The notes under the pieces are model-generated. The model ran no database searches. It saw nothing but the letters and a program-made list of their open reading frames with translations, and was not told where the DNA came from. The translations under genes and the position numbers were made by a program. Positions 48,426-61,031 of a stretch of DNA of 64,000 bases are shown one piece after another. This DNA comes from Straminergon stramineum (lineage: Eukaryota > Streptophyta > Bryopsida > Hypnales > Calliergonaceae). The first letter of the stretch is position 1; each line of letters starts with the position of its first letter. The stretch is from the NCBI GenBank assembly GCA_963920665.1, contig OY987271.1, forward strand, positions 19,223,350 through 19,287,349. The letters are read 5' to 3'.

Positions 48426-49070
48426 TTAACCCCTAAATGCCCAAGGCACCAGATTCTGGTGTTTCGAAAACTTTGAAATTAAGTAAAACCCAATCAAATT
48501 ATTATTATTATTAGTTTGTATTTTTGGAGAATTCTTTTTGAAGTCTAGTTTTAGGATCAAAAAGTTGATCTGGAAAATAAAGGATTGTGACTTTTCTATT
48601 GACGATTTAGTGCAAGGATGCCCATTGCAATCTTGACTTTCCAAAGTGTTGAGGGCTCTTGGAAATGAGCCTCAAATACACTAGATCTTGGAGGCAAAGT
48701 CACATTCAAAATTCGTTTTAAAAAATTGTAGAATAGATTTTGAAAAGTCATAAATTGATTGGGGTGGTGCATGCTAAGTCCTATAACCTCATATTTTTTT
48801 AGTGACCAACTTTTTAGAGTTGACATGCAAAAAGTGAATTGAAAATTTTTCACAATTTCTACACCCTCATGATCAAACATTATAATCTTTCAATTTGTAA
48901 GTAATATTGTTATGTTTTCTTTTCCTATGTGATCTCTAACATGTCTAGTTTGAATTTGTACGGTTACAATTCAAAAGAAATTGGTACAACTTATGAAAAT
49001 GTTGACTTTTTGTTCAATTTAGAGCAAATTTCAAGGAGCTCCAAACAAGCCTTGGGCATTTAGGGGTTAA
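48426..49070. mobile_element. TTAA element A of a three-element chain (645 bp)
   Basis: Perfect 22-base terminal inverted repeats, beginning TTAACCCCTAAATGCCCAAG on both arms. The right TTAA (49067-49070) is also the left TTAA of the next element. Non-coding. Confidence 0.85.
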
Positions 49071-49996
49071 CCCCTAAAGGACCAAACGGTGTTTTTTGAC
49101 AACATAGCGATTTTGGGCAGCTCACTATGAATGGAATTTTTAGTTTTTTTCTTTGAAATTTTCACACAACATGTGCCCAAGGAGTAGCTTTGAGGCCCAA
49201 AAATTTTCATAACTTTTGAATACATGGTTAAAAAGTTATTGTATGACATGTTGTTTTCATTGCTCGGTGAGCAACCTGGGTAGCAAAAAAAACTTCTTCA
49301 AAAATCTCTTTTTAAAAAAATAAAAATTTGAAATTTATTTTCCTTATTTATATGTACGAGGAAAGCTTTGAACCATTCCATTTCGATTTATGAGATCAAA
49401 GTTATGAAGAGTTTTAGTTGTGGGTAGTTTGTGGGTAGTAATGGAACCTCTACTCTAAAATAAACTTTGAAGACCTTTATTTAACTCAATTTTTAATATT
49501 TTTGGAAAAAAATAAAAATGTGAGGAGTACATTGTTTATTACAACAATTTAACCATTGGTATTGGCATTTTTCAATTCCTTAAATAAATTATTAACAATT
49601 TATCATTTTGAATCATTCTCTACTTCTTTGAACTTACTATTTTTTTCTTATATGTTGTACAATTCCAAATGATCTAAAAATTTTCAAGCATGTAGACAAC
49701 ATGACTTGATGAATGAATCCAAAAAGTTACAACCATTTTGGACATTTTTTCATAATGATATGGCCTTGTGAAGTGCATCTACCCAGGTTTTTGCCACTTC
49801 AAATGCTAATATCTTGCAATCCAAATGGTGGAAATTTATGAAATTTTTTCCACATCTTCCCAAACCAACGTACTACAAGATCCTATGGTTACGTTTGTCC
49901 AAAAATGTATTTTTTCTAAAATTTGGTACTTATACTAGAGATGACAGTTTCGGGGCGTTTTTGGTGAAAACATAGTCAAATACCTTTAGGGGTTAA
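49067..49996 (+). mobile_element. Long TTAA element B of the chain (930 bp)
   Basis: It begins TTAACCCCTAAAGGACCAAA and ends ATACCTTTAGGGGTTAA. The terminal repeats are identical for 14 bases (TTAACCCCTAAAGG). It shares TTAA with its neighbours on both sides and is one of the best-preserved long copies. Confidence 0.85.
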
Positions 49997-50821
49997 CCCC
50001 TAAATGCCCAAGCCTTTTGAAGTGTGTTTTGACTATGAAAAGAGAACATCAGCTTATAGTTATCTCCAATGAAGCAAACTTTTTTTTTTCAAAATCTAAT
50101 TGTATAGATGTCTAAAGAATTTTCTTATTAGTACGCACACCAATTTTGAGTGAGAAATTGCATAGAAGTTGTGAGATTATAACAAGAGATTGTGGGAAAT
50201 GTATGTTTTGTATTTTCAGTATGTTGCCCCTCCCCATAATGTTTAAAAAATTTGCATGTGAGAGTTTTTTGGAGATTGGAGGTGACATGACCAACTAAAA
50301 ATTGTGTTAGCACATTGAAATGTACTTCCAAAAAATTGAAGTTCAAAGGAAGAGCTATCAAATTCATTACACTCTCTACCTTACAATTGTTGAAATGCAA
50401 TTTTTTTTTATGAGCAAAAATTGCAAATAACTCCAAATCAACATTTTCATATTTTAATTTTCAATAATAAAAATCATTAAACAATTTACACTTCCCATTG
50501 GGACCATTTTCAAAAGAAATGGATATGTACAATTTTTTAGATCTCAAATCAAGTGAAATTGGCAAGCTTTACTCAAAGCCAAGAAATCAAGTATAATTTG
50601 CAAGCTTTACTCTTCCACTAAGGTACACATATGCCTTTGAGGACCTCTCAAAAATCAAGTATTTCCTTTTTTCAATGAAAAATAAAAAATTTCAATAGTT
50701 AACTTTCAAAATTGCCCCATAAAAAATTTTAAACTGGTCAAAGGAATTTAATTGCCCTTGCCAAAATGAGCCTGAAATTTTTGATTGGCCATATATGGTC
50801 AATTGGGCACTTAGGGGTTGA
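49993..50821. mobile_element. TTAA element C of the chain (829 bp)
   Basis: It begins TTAACCCCTAAATGCCCAAG and ends CAATTGGGCACTTAGGGGTTGA (last four bases one change from TTAA). Its ends resemble element A, but the interior differs and is matched in reverse by the fragment at 30883-31120. Confidence 0.75.
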
Positions 50822-53800
50822 CACATCCCATGGGAGTAGGGAGAAATTACATTTTAGGAATATTTTTGTTTTTGTGAGGAGAGAAAACCTTCATTTTTAG
50901 GAGTAGTTTTGTCTTGTTATTAGATGAGAAGCAACCTTGAAAAGTTCAAGTTTGGTGTTACAATTAGTTCTCTAGGAGTCAGAAACTTGATTTTCCTCGC
51001 CCCCCCCCCCCCCCCTTTTTTATATATTTCTTCCTATGATTATTTTGGCAAACTATTCAAATTCCCCCTTCCCCCCCCCCCCCCCTTTACAAATATTACA
51101 CACTTCCATGGACTTTCAAAAACTTTTTGTCTTTTCTTCAAAAGTTTGGATGATTTAGGCACTTGAAATTGCCTCACAATGAAAATCCTCTTTTGATGTT
51201 TCTAAGAACACATATCTAGAGTTGTCATTTTTTCTTGTTTGTATGATACAAATGTCATATGTCGAGAAGAGCTCTATTTGCTTTAGGCCTTGGAAATAAA
51301 GAAGAGAATGATATGTGTTGAGATCCAATGTACTTATGTTAAACTTCATTATAGAATAGCTTCTTAATTTTCTATGATCAAGCTTGTACCTACTTCTATG
51401 CAAGGATTTTTGGGGGGAGGAATTTTGGCTCCATGGAGTGCTAATGAAGCTCTAGCATTGGTAGTATTAATGCACCTATCAATCTAAAAAAACATTCAGA
51501 AAAAAACCAAAAAAAAACATTTACATTGAAAATAGGTTTTATAGTCAATGAATAATGAGTTTGTTAGAGGTTCTTTTAATATCATTTTTTACATTATAAT
51601 AGATCATAAGTTTCACCATCAATAATCATATTGGAAATATATATTTATACATAATATTCATAAATAACTCGGCAATATTGAATAATAGATATCTTGAAGT
51701 AGATAGTAGTAAGTATTGGACAATTAGTGTGCAAAGAGGTTGATATGATGTTGAATATTTACTTTTATTTGGGTGCATTCTATTTGTACTTGACAATGTA
51801 GATTCATTCCAGGTACGCCTTCTATTCATGATGTTGAAATATGATGGTTGATTCTTATTTCCACATAAATATGATATTTTTGATAAAATTTCTAGTTTGT
51901 TGTATTGTATTATAATAGATTTCTTTGAATTTTTGAATGTTTGATGTTCATTCAATATATGAAGATGTTTTGTTTTATGTAGTAATGGTATGTATATATT
52001 GTGTATGGCATATGTGGCTCTAGTGGCAATAGAATTAGAGTTAATCCTATCTTGTGTGCAAGGAGGGACTAGGAGCCAAAGTTTGAGAAAAACACGAGAC
52101 GAAATTCTTTGAAGTACCCAAATTGGGGTCTGATTGAGTTTGGTGTTTTGTTTCTTTGAACTATTCATAGTTCAGCCTTCCTTTGCCCCCCTTGGTACAA
52201 TTGAGGGTCACTTTATTAGTAGTGATGAGTTTCATATTTGGTTTCTTATTAATAGTATTCATGAATTTGTCATATTTTTCTTTTATTATTTATGATTACT
52301 TCTTACACATAGCACTAGTAGAATCATGCACCTCTTTTACTAAGAAGATGGCCCACAAGAGTTTAGAAGTGACAAAATAGATCCCTAATGGATCTTCACC
52401 TAGTCATTTTCCTTTGTCCATATCATCCTTGTTTATATTGATGAATTTATTTTGGTTATACTTGAATTATACTTATTATATAATAAAAGAAAAGATTGGT
52501 CATATTGGTGGAGATTTTTATTTTTATGGTTGGCATTATTGGTTCATCAACTTTTACTTTGGGTCATTTTACATAAGTTTGTTGGGTCTTTGAGCACACG
52601 CATGATAGGACTCATGTTGGTATTATTCTATTTCATAGTTTGTCAATTTTTCTTAAAACTATGACTAGATTGTAGTGCTCAATGGCTTTGTTGCTCATTA
52701 ATATTTTAACATTTGGGGTACTATGTTGATGCCAATATAGCATGTTTCAATAGCATATAGTACATGCACTTAAAATCCTTGAGTTTCTTTGAAACCAAAC
52801 AAACACCTTGAGTTTGAAGATGATTTTTTTATTTAATGAAATTCGATTTCTTCTATATTAAGCTACTTAATATCAAATAAATTTTTGAATTAGCTTATTC
52901 TATTTGGCATTTATTAATTGAAAAAAATTGGAGATATGATTTCAAAACTAATTTGTCTATTTTTTCCATATGAAACCATGTCCAATTATATGAAAATTCG
53001 AATATTTCACTATAGAATACTGAAGCAATTTTTTAAAGATATAATATAATTTTGAAGATTATAGTATCTGTTGAATCTTTTAGAGATGAAATATATTGAA
53101 AATTAGTACCAATGTTGGTCAAGATACAAATTTAACATGTTGCAATGCATGCACCATTAATAAATTTGTACTATCTCATGGTTACTATTTCTAAATTTTT
53201 GTTCTTCCTTTTATCGATACAACCAATGGATCATATCATTAGTATTGTATGTATCTACTAGAAGGATACAAAAAAAATATTTTTATTGGAGCAAGTTTGA
53301 AGTAGCACACAAGAAAAAATGAAAAGAAATAATCTTGTCAATTTCTATTTCCTATTATATAAAGGACCACCTTTTATATTGTGAGCATTTGTTATGATTC
53401 ACCGAAAGATTATTTTAGCATTCTAGTTCACAATGGAATCAACTAATTCACAATATGGCACTCAATTCTAAAAGCAAGAACAAAAAAATCTCATTCAAAT
53501 TTTATTGAGGCCTTTCATAGATTGCGTGAAAGGAAAGACAATAATATCTTTCATATTCCAAAAAATTGAGAATAGTTGCATGATATACAAGTGGTATACT
53601 AGCTCAATATTGAAAATGCTTCTACATTCTTCCATAAAGTTTCCATGTCTCAAAAACCTTTTTCTTAATAAAAAATGTATAAAACTAATTGGCAATATTG
53701 CTTAGGTTATGATGTACTTGTTTCAAGAATAAAATCTATGTAAAGGATGTGTACAAATTCATGTCACCTTCTCATCCATTTTTGTCCGTGGACATTTTTC

Positions 53801-54151
53801 TTCTTCTTCAACTAGTGGGAAGAAGACACTGAACCGATCATCACTTCTCTAGCAATCACAATATATGTACTACACAATTAGTGTCACCCCGAGATTAAAA
53901 AAATCTCATATGAAAATTAGTACACTCCAATAATACTCCAAAATGTACTTCAATTTGTACTATTTTCAAATAGCGTGACTAACTAATCGGATAATTCAAC
54001 ATCCTTCGACAGCCTAATTACATAACTTTACCTTTAGAAAAGTGCCAAGAAATAAGGTATCATGAGGAATTATTTTCATTGTCAACAGAAGGCCATAATG
54101 TTGCTGGTGGGTGTCCATATGTGAAGGTGAAGTAAATGAAACCAGTCAAAG
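50822..54151. other. AT-rich intergenic DNA
   Basis: The largest frame (180 codons, minus strand, 51626-52168) has no recognisable domain and typical AT-rich composition. The 52183-52664 plus-strand frames are hydrophobic through T-richness only. Confidence 0.4.
51000..51085. repeat. Paired poly(C) tracts
   Basis: Runs of 16 C (51000-51015) and 15 C (51071-51085), each followed by T, are separated by about 55 bases. The arrangement mirrors the poly(G) pair at 8766-8847. Confidence 0.8.
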
Positions 54152-54165
54152 TTGCAATGAACTTC

Positions 54166-54207
54166 ACCCCTTTGCAATGAAATTCCGTTTCATTTGTTTC
54201 CAAAAAT
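54166..54207 (+). mobile_element. Micro-retroposon, ~42 bp, type A 3' end
   Basis: It is flanked by TTGCAATGAACTTC (54152-54165) and TTGCAATGAAGTTC (54208-54221). The insert carries TTTGCAATGAAATTCCGTTT, CATTTGTTTCC and a short A tail. The target itself resembles the insert, so an alternative is an older copy struck twice. Confidence 0.6.
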
Positions 54208-54233
54208 TTGCAATGAAGTTCCATTTCATTTAA

Positions 54234-55167
54234 TTAACCCCTAAATGTTTTCAACTATGTTTTCACCAAAAATGCTCCCAAACTGTCATTTCTAGAACAA
54301 GTACCAAATTTTTGGAAAAAAACATTTTTGGACACATGTAACCGTAAGATCTTGTACTAAACTTATTTGAGAAGATGTGGAAAAAATTTCAGAATTTTCC
54401 ACCGTGTAGATTGTAAGATATTAGTGTTTGAATTAGCAAAAATCCTTTTTTGGGCCCTGTGAAAAAACGGGCAGCTGCACTTCACAAGGCCACATTTGTA
54501 TGAAAAAAATTCCAAAATGGTGGTTACTCTTTGGATTCATTCTTCAAGGCAAGTTGTCTATGTGCTTGAAAAAATTCAAATCATTTGAAATTGTACAACA
54601 TATAGGAAAAAGGAAGTAAGTACAAAGAAGTAGAGAATGATTCAAAATACTAAATTGTGAAGAATTTCGTTATGGAATTGAAAATTTTTAATCCCAATGG
54701 TTATAATGTTTTAATAAACAATACACACCCTATCATTTTATTTTTTTCAAAAAATATTGAAAATTGAGTGAAATAAAGGACTTCAAAGTTTATTTTAGAG
54801 TAGGGAATCCGAAACTGCCCGCAAACTAAAACGCCTCATAACTTTCATCTCATAAATCAAAATGGAATGATTCAAAGCTTTCCATGTACATATAAATCTA
54901 GAAAACCAATTTCAAATTTTTATTTCTTAAAAAAGTGTTTTTTTAAGAAATTTTTGGGCTGCCCGAGGAGCACTGAAAATTACATATCATGCAATAACTT
55001 TTTAACCATGAAGTCAAAAGTTATGAAAATTTTTGGGCCTTAAAGATACTCCTCGGGCACATGTTGTGTGAAAAATTTCAAAGAAAAATAAGAAAAACTC
55101 CATTCGTAGTGAGCTGCCCAAAATCGCTATGTTGCCAAAAAACGCAGTTTGGGCGTTTAGGGGTTAA
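54234..55167 (-). mobile_element. Long TTAA element, reverse complete copy (934 bp)
   Basis: It begins TTAACCCCTAAATG and ends GGGCGTTTAGGGGTTAA, with exact TTAA at both borders. It is colinear in reverse with 4092-5022, the closest relative by eye. Confidence 0.85.
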
Positions 55168-56180
55168 CTGAACAGAAAACAAAAACATTAAAACTGTCTC
55201 TCTTTCTTTCATTTGAGTCAAAGACCCCCCCAAAAAATACCCATTCGAAGTTCATATGTGCTAATAAGTTTCTAACTTTTTTATGAGGAGAGCCCATGTG
55301 TGGGGCTAGGCCTAATGCAATCCCACCCCACCCCACCGGGGCCACCCCGTGCCTTCCGTCCCCGCCAGTGCCCCGGGTGGCCATCCCATCCCATGGAAAA
55401 GGTGGGGTTTGTCCCCACTCCCCACGTTTTGCCCCCCATGGATGACGGATCAGATCTCGTTTCGTTGATTTGCTTTCTCCCCTCCCCTGCTGTGCTGTGC
55501 TAGTGCAGAGCAGTGCAGTGCAGTTCAGTTGACCCCCAGTGCAGGGGACCAAGATTTTGGAGGATCAGCAGCAACATCCCCCTTCACAAGATTGCCCCCA
55601 GATTTGCAAATCTGCACATTCCTTTTCTTGGTCAAGGCTCCCCAAATCTGCTGGAGGAGGAGGAGGAGGGCCTGCTGGGGGTGGGGGCCTGGGGGGATGG
55701 ACTGTGGACAGATCGACCGACTGACTGACCGACTGACCAACCCATGGAAGTACAGGACAGATAGAACTTACTTAAAACTTAGGCTTACTACAGTGGTACC
55801 TTACCATACCTTACCATACATGGAGTCCTCCATCACACATGTATGGAAACTTCAGTTAACTGACTCTCAGGCGCGCATCCTATCAGAAGTTACTAGTAAG
55901 TAGTAAGTAGGGTCCATCCCCCCTTCCGTCCATCCAACGGTTCCTCCTCCGTCCATGGAAGTTGACCCTACTGTACTGGGTCTGGCGAACTTATGGCCTG
56001 CTCTGGAAGTGATTGGGAGGACCGAAATACCAATCTCATCAGTTGTAAATTGGGGGGGTCAGGGGATTAGCCAAAAGGGATCTGGCCTGACTAGGCCGAG
56101 ATGTCAGCAACAAAGGGGGTACGGGAGTATTGAGCGGGGGGAGGGGGAGGGGGAGCAACATACCTTCAAGATCTTGGTAT
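55168..56180. other. GC-rich island
   Basis: CpG and C-rich runs, GACTGACC arrays (about 55713-55740), CTTACCATAC arrays (about 55800-55820) and AGTAAGTAGTAAGTAG. Overlapping frames on both strands up to 131 codons show no family. Confidence 0.5.
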
Positions 56181-58935
56181 AAAGTTAATTATTGTAAAAT
56201 CAAAACTTCGATATTTCTACAAATGGTATATAGCTATACAATTTGAGCATGTCATAAATTTTGATGTGATTGGATTCAAATTTTAAAATGTCAATTCATA
56301 TTTGTGATGTATATCTGTAAGAGTGAAAAACATTGTGCTTTACATCACATTCAAAACTTGTTTTTATGACCTCTAAAGTGACATTCTACAATATGATTTA
56401 CACTTGGAATATGATTATTGATTGCAACATACTAAAAATTTGAGACCCCAATGATAAGAGTAAATGGTATTTGTAATGAGTTTTGAATAAGTTATCTACA
56501 TTTACAAGCATACAAATATCAATAAGCATCTGAGCATGGTTTCCATTATTAAGTCATCGTAGTTTTGTTGGGTCTTATTGACAAATGAAAAAAAAATTCT
56601 CATTGCATACATTTTTCTTAGACATTATATGAATAAACTTTGAATTTTCAAAGTGTTGATTACTTATATACATAAAATCTTAGATGTTAAGAAGTTGCAC
56701 ATTTTAGGTAAGAATATGTACTCGTTGGTTCTACAACAGGGTTGTAATTATGTATTGTTACATCTCTCTATAGAGTACAAGACAACATCATCAAATCCAA
56801 AATTGATTTAGATATTGGATTTAACAATTGGGTGACATGTTTCTCCCACCATTCAACTCATTGTACTAAGTTATTGTAAAACCAATTGCAAGTCTCATTG
56901 TGCAATAGAGAAAGTAAACTATCCTTTGTAGCAACTTATTAATGATTGCTTTACACTTACATAGGTCCAAGCCAAGAAAGTAAAATGTTTTTGAGTACCC
57001 TAATTTTCCAAGTTGGGACCATTAATAAGATTTTAATTAATGGAAATGTCCAAAATTATTCATTTTCTTGGGTATAGCTTGAAGTGCAAAGCTAGTCTAC
57101 TTGTAGAGGAAAAAACCATGTTAAAAAAATTGCCAAACCATCCAAAAAATTATTCAGCAAATTAAAGAGAACTTGGTGTGGAGTTTCATTACACCTTTTT
57201 TAAGATGCATGACAAATTTACCACTCTTGTTTACGTGGTTGGTTCATCATCAAATGATTCCCATATAGATCCTCTTTTGCAATTTGGATTCAATGAACCA
57301 CGAAATGTGAAAATCAAAATTTTAAAATATAGAAAATAAGAAGTCACTTTCTATATCTTTTCCATTGACTTTGGTGGGTGTAAGGTAGATAAGCCCATTT
57401 AAAAAATTTCGTCCATTCTTGAAAACTAGAAATGGACCCATAACAATCATACCTTCAACCTAGAGTATGCATTCTTGAATAACTCAAATTTGAACACTAT
57501 AGGATGAATAATAGCGATAAGAAAGTTTTGAGTGACAATATTGGAGTAAGTTAGTGGTTATGAAAGTTTCGAGTGGTAGTAATGTAATGAGTTGGTGACC
57601 ATAAAGGCCGTGATTGACAATAATGGAGTGAATTAGTGACCACACTAGGCACTTCAATCTATCAATTGTAAAACTATTAGAAAAGTGAAAATTATAATGT
57701 GCTGTTTGATGTTTGTTTTAGGAAAATTTAACAACCAACTTCTGTGAGTGATATATATGATCACTATGGATGCAATTTATGTTTATGGAAGTGGAATTGG
57801 TGTAGTGTAGGGGTCTAGTGACTCTTTTGGGCTATTTGACAATGCACATCAAGAAGTCCTAATGACTTTTATACTTTGTCAAAGAATTGTAATTCAATCA
57901 CTTTCGCTTACATTGTCTATTTGTGAAAAAAGGAAACCAAGTTCCATAGGGGCAAGACAAGCATTTTGCATGCAATGAGGGCATCCAATTTACTAAATCT
58001 GTGACTTGATAATAATTTAACCTAATAAAGACATTGAAAGTGTCCGATAAATGACTTTCAAGAAAATTGTAGAAACAAAAATGCACCTATTCATCCTTGA
58101 ATCCTATTGTTTTTTTACTGATTGCCTTGATTAGAAGGCTTCCTCCATCTTGGATTAAGGGTGAGTTCAAGAATGAGATGCAAACTTTTCCATCGAAAAA
58201 TTAGGGACACTAGGTATTTGGCCATCACAACTATAACATGTTCTTACAGTGAATATGCTCTTTACATACCCCCATAAAATGGTCTAGTATGGTTAATGCA
58301 AAACTAAACAATTGACATGCAAGAGTTCAATACTTGTCTCTAGACAAAATGGGAAGTTCCATGCGACAAAATTCACCCATGAGATGGAAGAAAAGAAGAA
58401 GGGCAATGCAACATGCAAGAAAAATTACAAAAAGATGAGAATTCATAAATGTTCCATTTTCCATTAGAAAAAAAAATGTGGTAACCAATGCTCCATTTCC
58501 AACATTCTATTTCCAATTAATGAAGGATGCTTTTTCAGTCGATGTTGCGCACCATTTAAATATAAGAGGATCTCTTGTAGTATACTTCATGGCCCATTCC
58601 CAGAACTATGTCATGTGATCACTACACTACCTATGAACCAAAAAATAGTGGCCTACTGCTTTTCACTTTCAAAATATGTACCCCAATATCCAACATTCCC
58701 CAAACTATGCAACTCCTTGCGTTCATAGTGGATTTCGTTCTCCTTTCACTCAAAATTCATTCGTTGCACCAACCAACTAACCCTAAATTTCAATTCACCT
58801 GGTAATAAGAGCGCCGCTTCTTCGACCTCATTGTTCCCTTTCCAAGGATGCCCCCATCTTTCATATCCAGTATTTCTGGCAAGGAACCAAGGTAGCATTC
58901 ATTAATTTTGTTCAGTGTTAGGCATCCATTACACT
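56181..58935. other. AT-rich intergenic DNA
   Basis: About three degenerate 42-base tandem units (GAGTGACAATA.TGGAGT.A.TTAGTGG-type) lie at about 57516-57645. No gene recognised. Confidence 0.4.
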
Positions 58936-58938
58936 GGT

Positions 58939-58939
58939 C

Positions 58940-58970
<31 letters not shown>
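58939..58970. repeat. (CAA)10 microsatellite
   Basis: An uninterrupted CAA trinucleotide run. The glutamine or valine homopolymer frames through it are artefacts. Confidence 0.9.
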
Positions 58971-59560
58971 TAGTATACTGTGCTGTGTCCCAAAGAAAAA
59001 AGAAAAAAAAAAGAAAAGAGAAAGTAATATATGGAATATGGTAGTTATAAGTTACTGTAAGTTAGTCCTGTGCTCCTGTGCTGATGTTCTTCATCAGTCT
59101 CCTCCTCCAGTGGGTCGGAGCTCGAGCTTATTATTCCTCCAAGCCTCCCACCAGCTGATCCTTCCAGTCTCTGTTTGTGTTGGAGAGTCTTCGTTCCTCC
59201 CCTTCGGCTCCAATGAGGATTCGGGAAGCTACAGTAAGTTAGTGGCTTTGCACGCACACCGAAACAAACAAACACAGTCCCAAGCAAAGCACGGAACTCA
59301 AGGTAAAGCTTAGCTTAGCTTAACTTTAACTTAACTTAAGCCTACAGATCAGGCATCCTGGCATGCTTGGCTTCTGCCCCGCTTTTTGCCTGCCTGCCTG
59401 TCTTCTTCACTTCACTTCACTTCACTTTTCTCTTGATCCTCTGCTCCTCCGTCATGTGCTGGTTGGTCACTTCTTCAGTTCTGCGTCTGCCAGACAGTGG
59501 TGCTCATCACTTTGATTTGGGGTTGGTCCATTAAGTTGACTTCCAGGGCAACTCTGAAAA
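58971..59560. other. GC-richer island with TTAAC/CTTAG arrays
   Basis: AGCTTAGCTTAGCTT then TAACTTTAACTTAACTTAAG (about 59306-59340) and (CACTT)3 at about 59408-59427. ACAGTAAGTTAG occurs at about 59232. No gene. Confidence 0.45.
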
Positions 59561-59624
59561 GGCATCAAACCCTTTTCTTTTTTAAAAATTAAATTTTAAA
59601 AAAAAAATCATTTTCATTTTTTTG

Positions 59625-59718
59625 GCATTTATTTATTTATTCAGAAACAAAAGAAACGAAATTTCATTGCCAGGGAACAGAACAGAACAAATCAACCAGC
59701 CACAGGTGGCCTGGGTGC
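59625..59718 (-). mobile_element. Retroposon copy, type A, long tail
   Basis: On the minus strand: CCCAGGCCACCTGTGGCTGG, a T-rich linker, GCAATGAAATTTCGTTTC, TTTTGTTTC and an AATAAATAAATAAA tail. It is homologous to 32618-32693. The target duplication is not clear. Confidence 0.65.
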
Positions 59719-60077
59719 TTTTGCAATTTCATTCCTTCGAAGAGCATCCTTGGAGGAATGCAAAACTTTCGAACAGTGGTTGAAGGGAAGTGCACCTGGA
59801 ATTGACACTACCTACCTGAGGGTACTTACTAGTATTGAATACCAATGGTTTGTATCGGATTTCCTTCACAAGGGAATGAAGATTTTACACACACTTAAGT
59901 AGGCAATTTTTGGACACCTTGGGAATAAATGATGGAAGTTTAAAGTATTATTTGTAGGTGTAGTACCCAAAATTGACAATGGGGTTTCCTAGGCTTTGCT
60001 AGGCTCTCGTGTTCTAATTGTGTAGCGTCTTGTGTCATCAATATTTAGATTTTAGTGTCTCTCTTGGGTCCAAATGC

Positions 60078-61031
60078 TTGACCCCTAAAGGACCAAACGG
60101 TGCTTTTTTTTGGCAACATAGTGATTTGGGGTAGCTCAGTACAAATGGAATTTTTATTTTTTTCTTTGAAATTTTCACACAACATGTGCCCAAGGAGTAG
60201 CTTTAAATCCCTAAAATTTTCATAAATTTTGAATATATGGTTTAAAAGTTATTGTATGATATGTAGTTTTCATTGCTTGGCGGGCAACCTGGGCATAAGA
60301 ATTTTTTTTGTAAAAATCACATTTTTTTAAAATAAAAATTTGAAATTTGTTTTCTAGATTTATATGTATGTGAAAAGCTTTGAATAATTCCATTTTGATT
60401 TATGAGATGAAAGTTATGAAGAGTTTTAGTTGTGGGTAGTTTGTAGGTAGTAATGGAATCTCTACTCTAAAATAAACTTCAAAGACCTTTATTTAACTCT
60501 ATTTTCAATATTTTTGGAAAAAAAAAAAAATGTGAGGTGTAGATTGTTTATTACAACATTATAACCATCGAGATTGTCATTTTTTAATTCCATAAATAAT
60601 TTATTAACAATATAGTATTTTGAATCATTCTCTACTTCTTTCTTCTTGCTAATTTTTTTCCTATATGTTGTACAATTCTAAATGATCTAAATTTTTTCAA
60701 GCATGCAGCCAACATGACTTGAAGAATGAATCCAAAGAGTTACAACCATTTTGGACATTTTTTCATAATGATCTGACCTTATGAAGTGCATCTGCCCGGG
60801 TTTTTGCAGGGCCCCCAAAAGGCTTTTTGTCACTTCAAATGCTAATATCTTGCAATCTAGATGGTGGAAATTTCTGAATTTTTTTCAACATCTTCCCAAA
60901 CCAGCATACTACAAGATCCTATGGTTACATGTGTCCAAAAATGTATTTATTCTATAATTTGGTACTTGTACTAGAAATGGCAGTTTTGGAGTGTTTATGG
61001 TGAAAATATAGTCAAATACTTTAGGGGTTAA
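60078..61031 (+). mobile_element. Long TTAA element (954 bp)
   Basis: It begins TTGACCCCTAAAGGACC (left TTAA changed to TTGA) and ends ATACTTTAGGGGTTAA. It is very close to 49067-49996 throughout, including GTGAGGTGTAGATTGTTTAT versus GTGAGGAGTACATTGTTTAT. Confidence 0.8.

Noticed and set aside
51626..52168. 180-codon minus-strand reading frame, the longest outside LUX
   Set aside because: No domain, signal or composition beyond that of AT-rich DNA. It lies in unannotated AT-rich sequence with no splice or promoter context.
56570..56615. Type A-like GCAATGAGAATTTTTTTTTCATTTG on the minus strand
   Set aside because: No A tail follows and no target duplication is visible.
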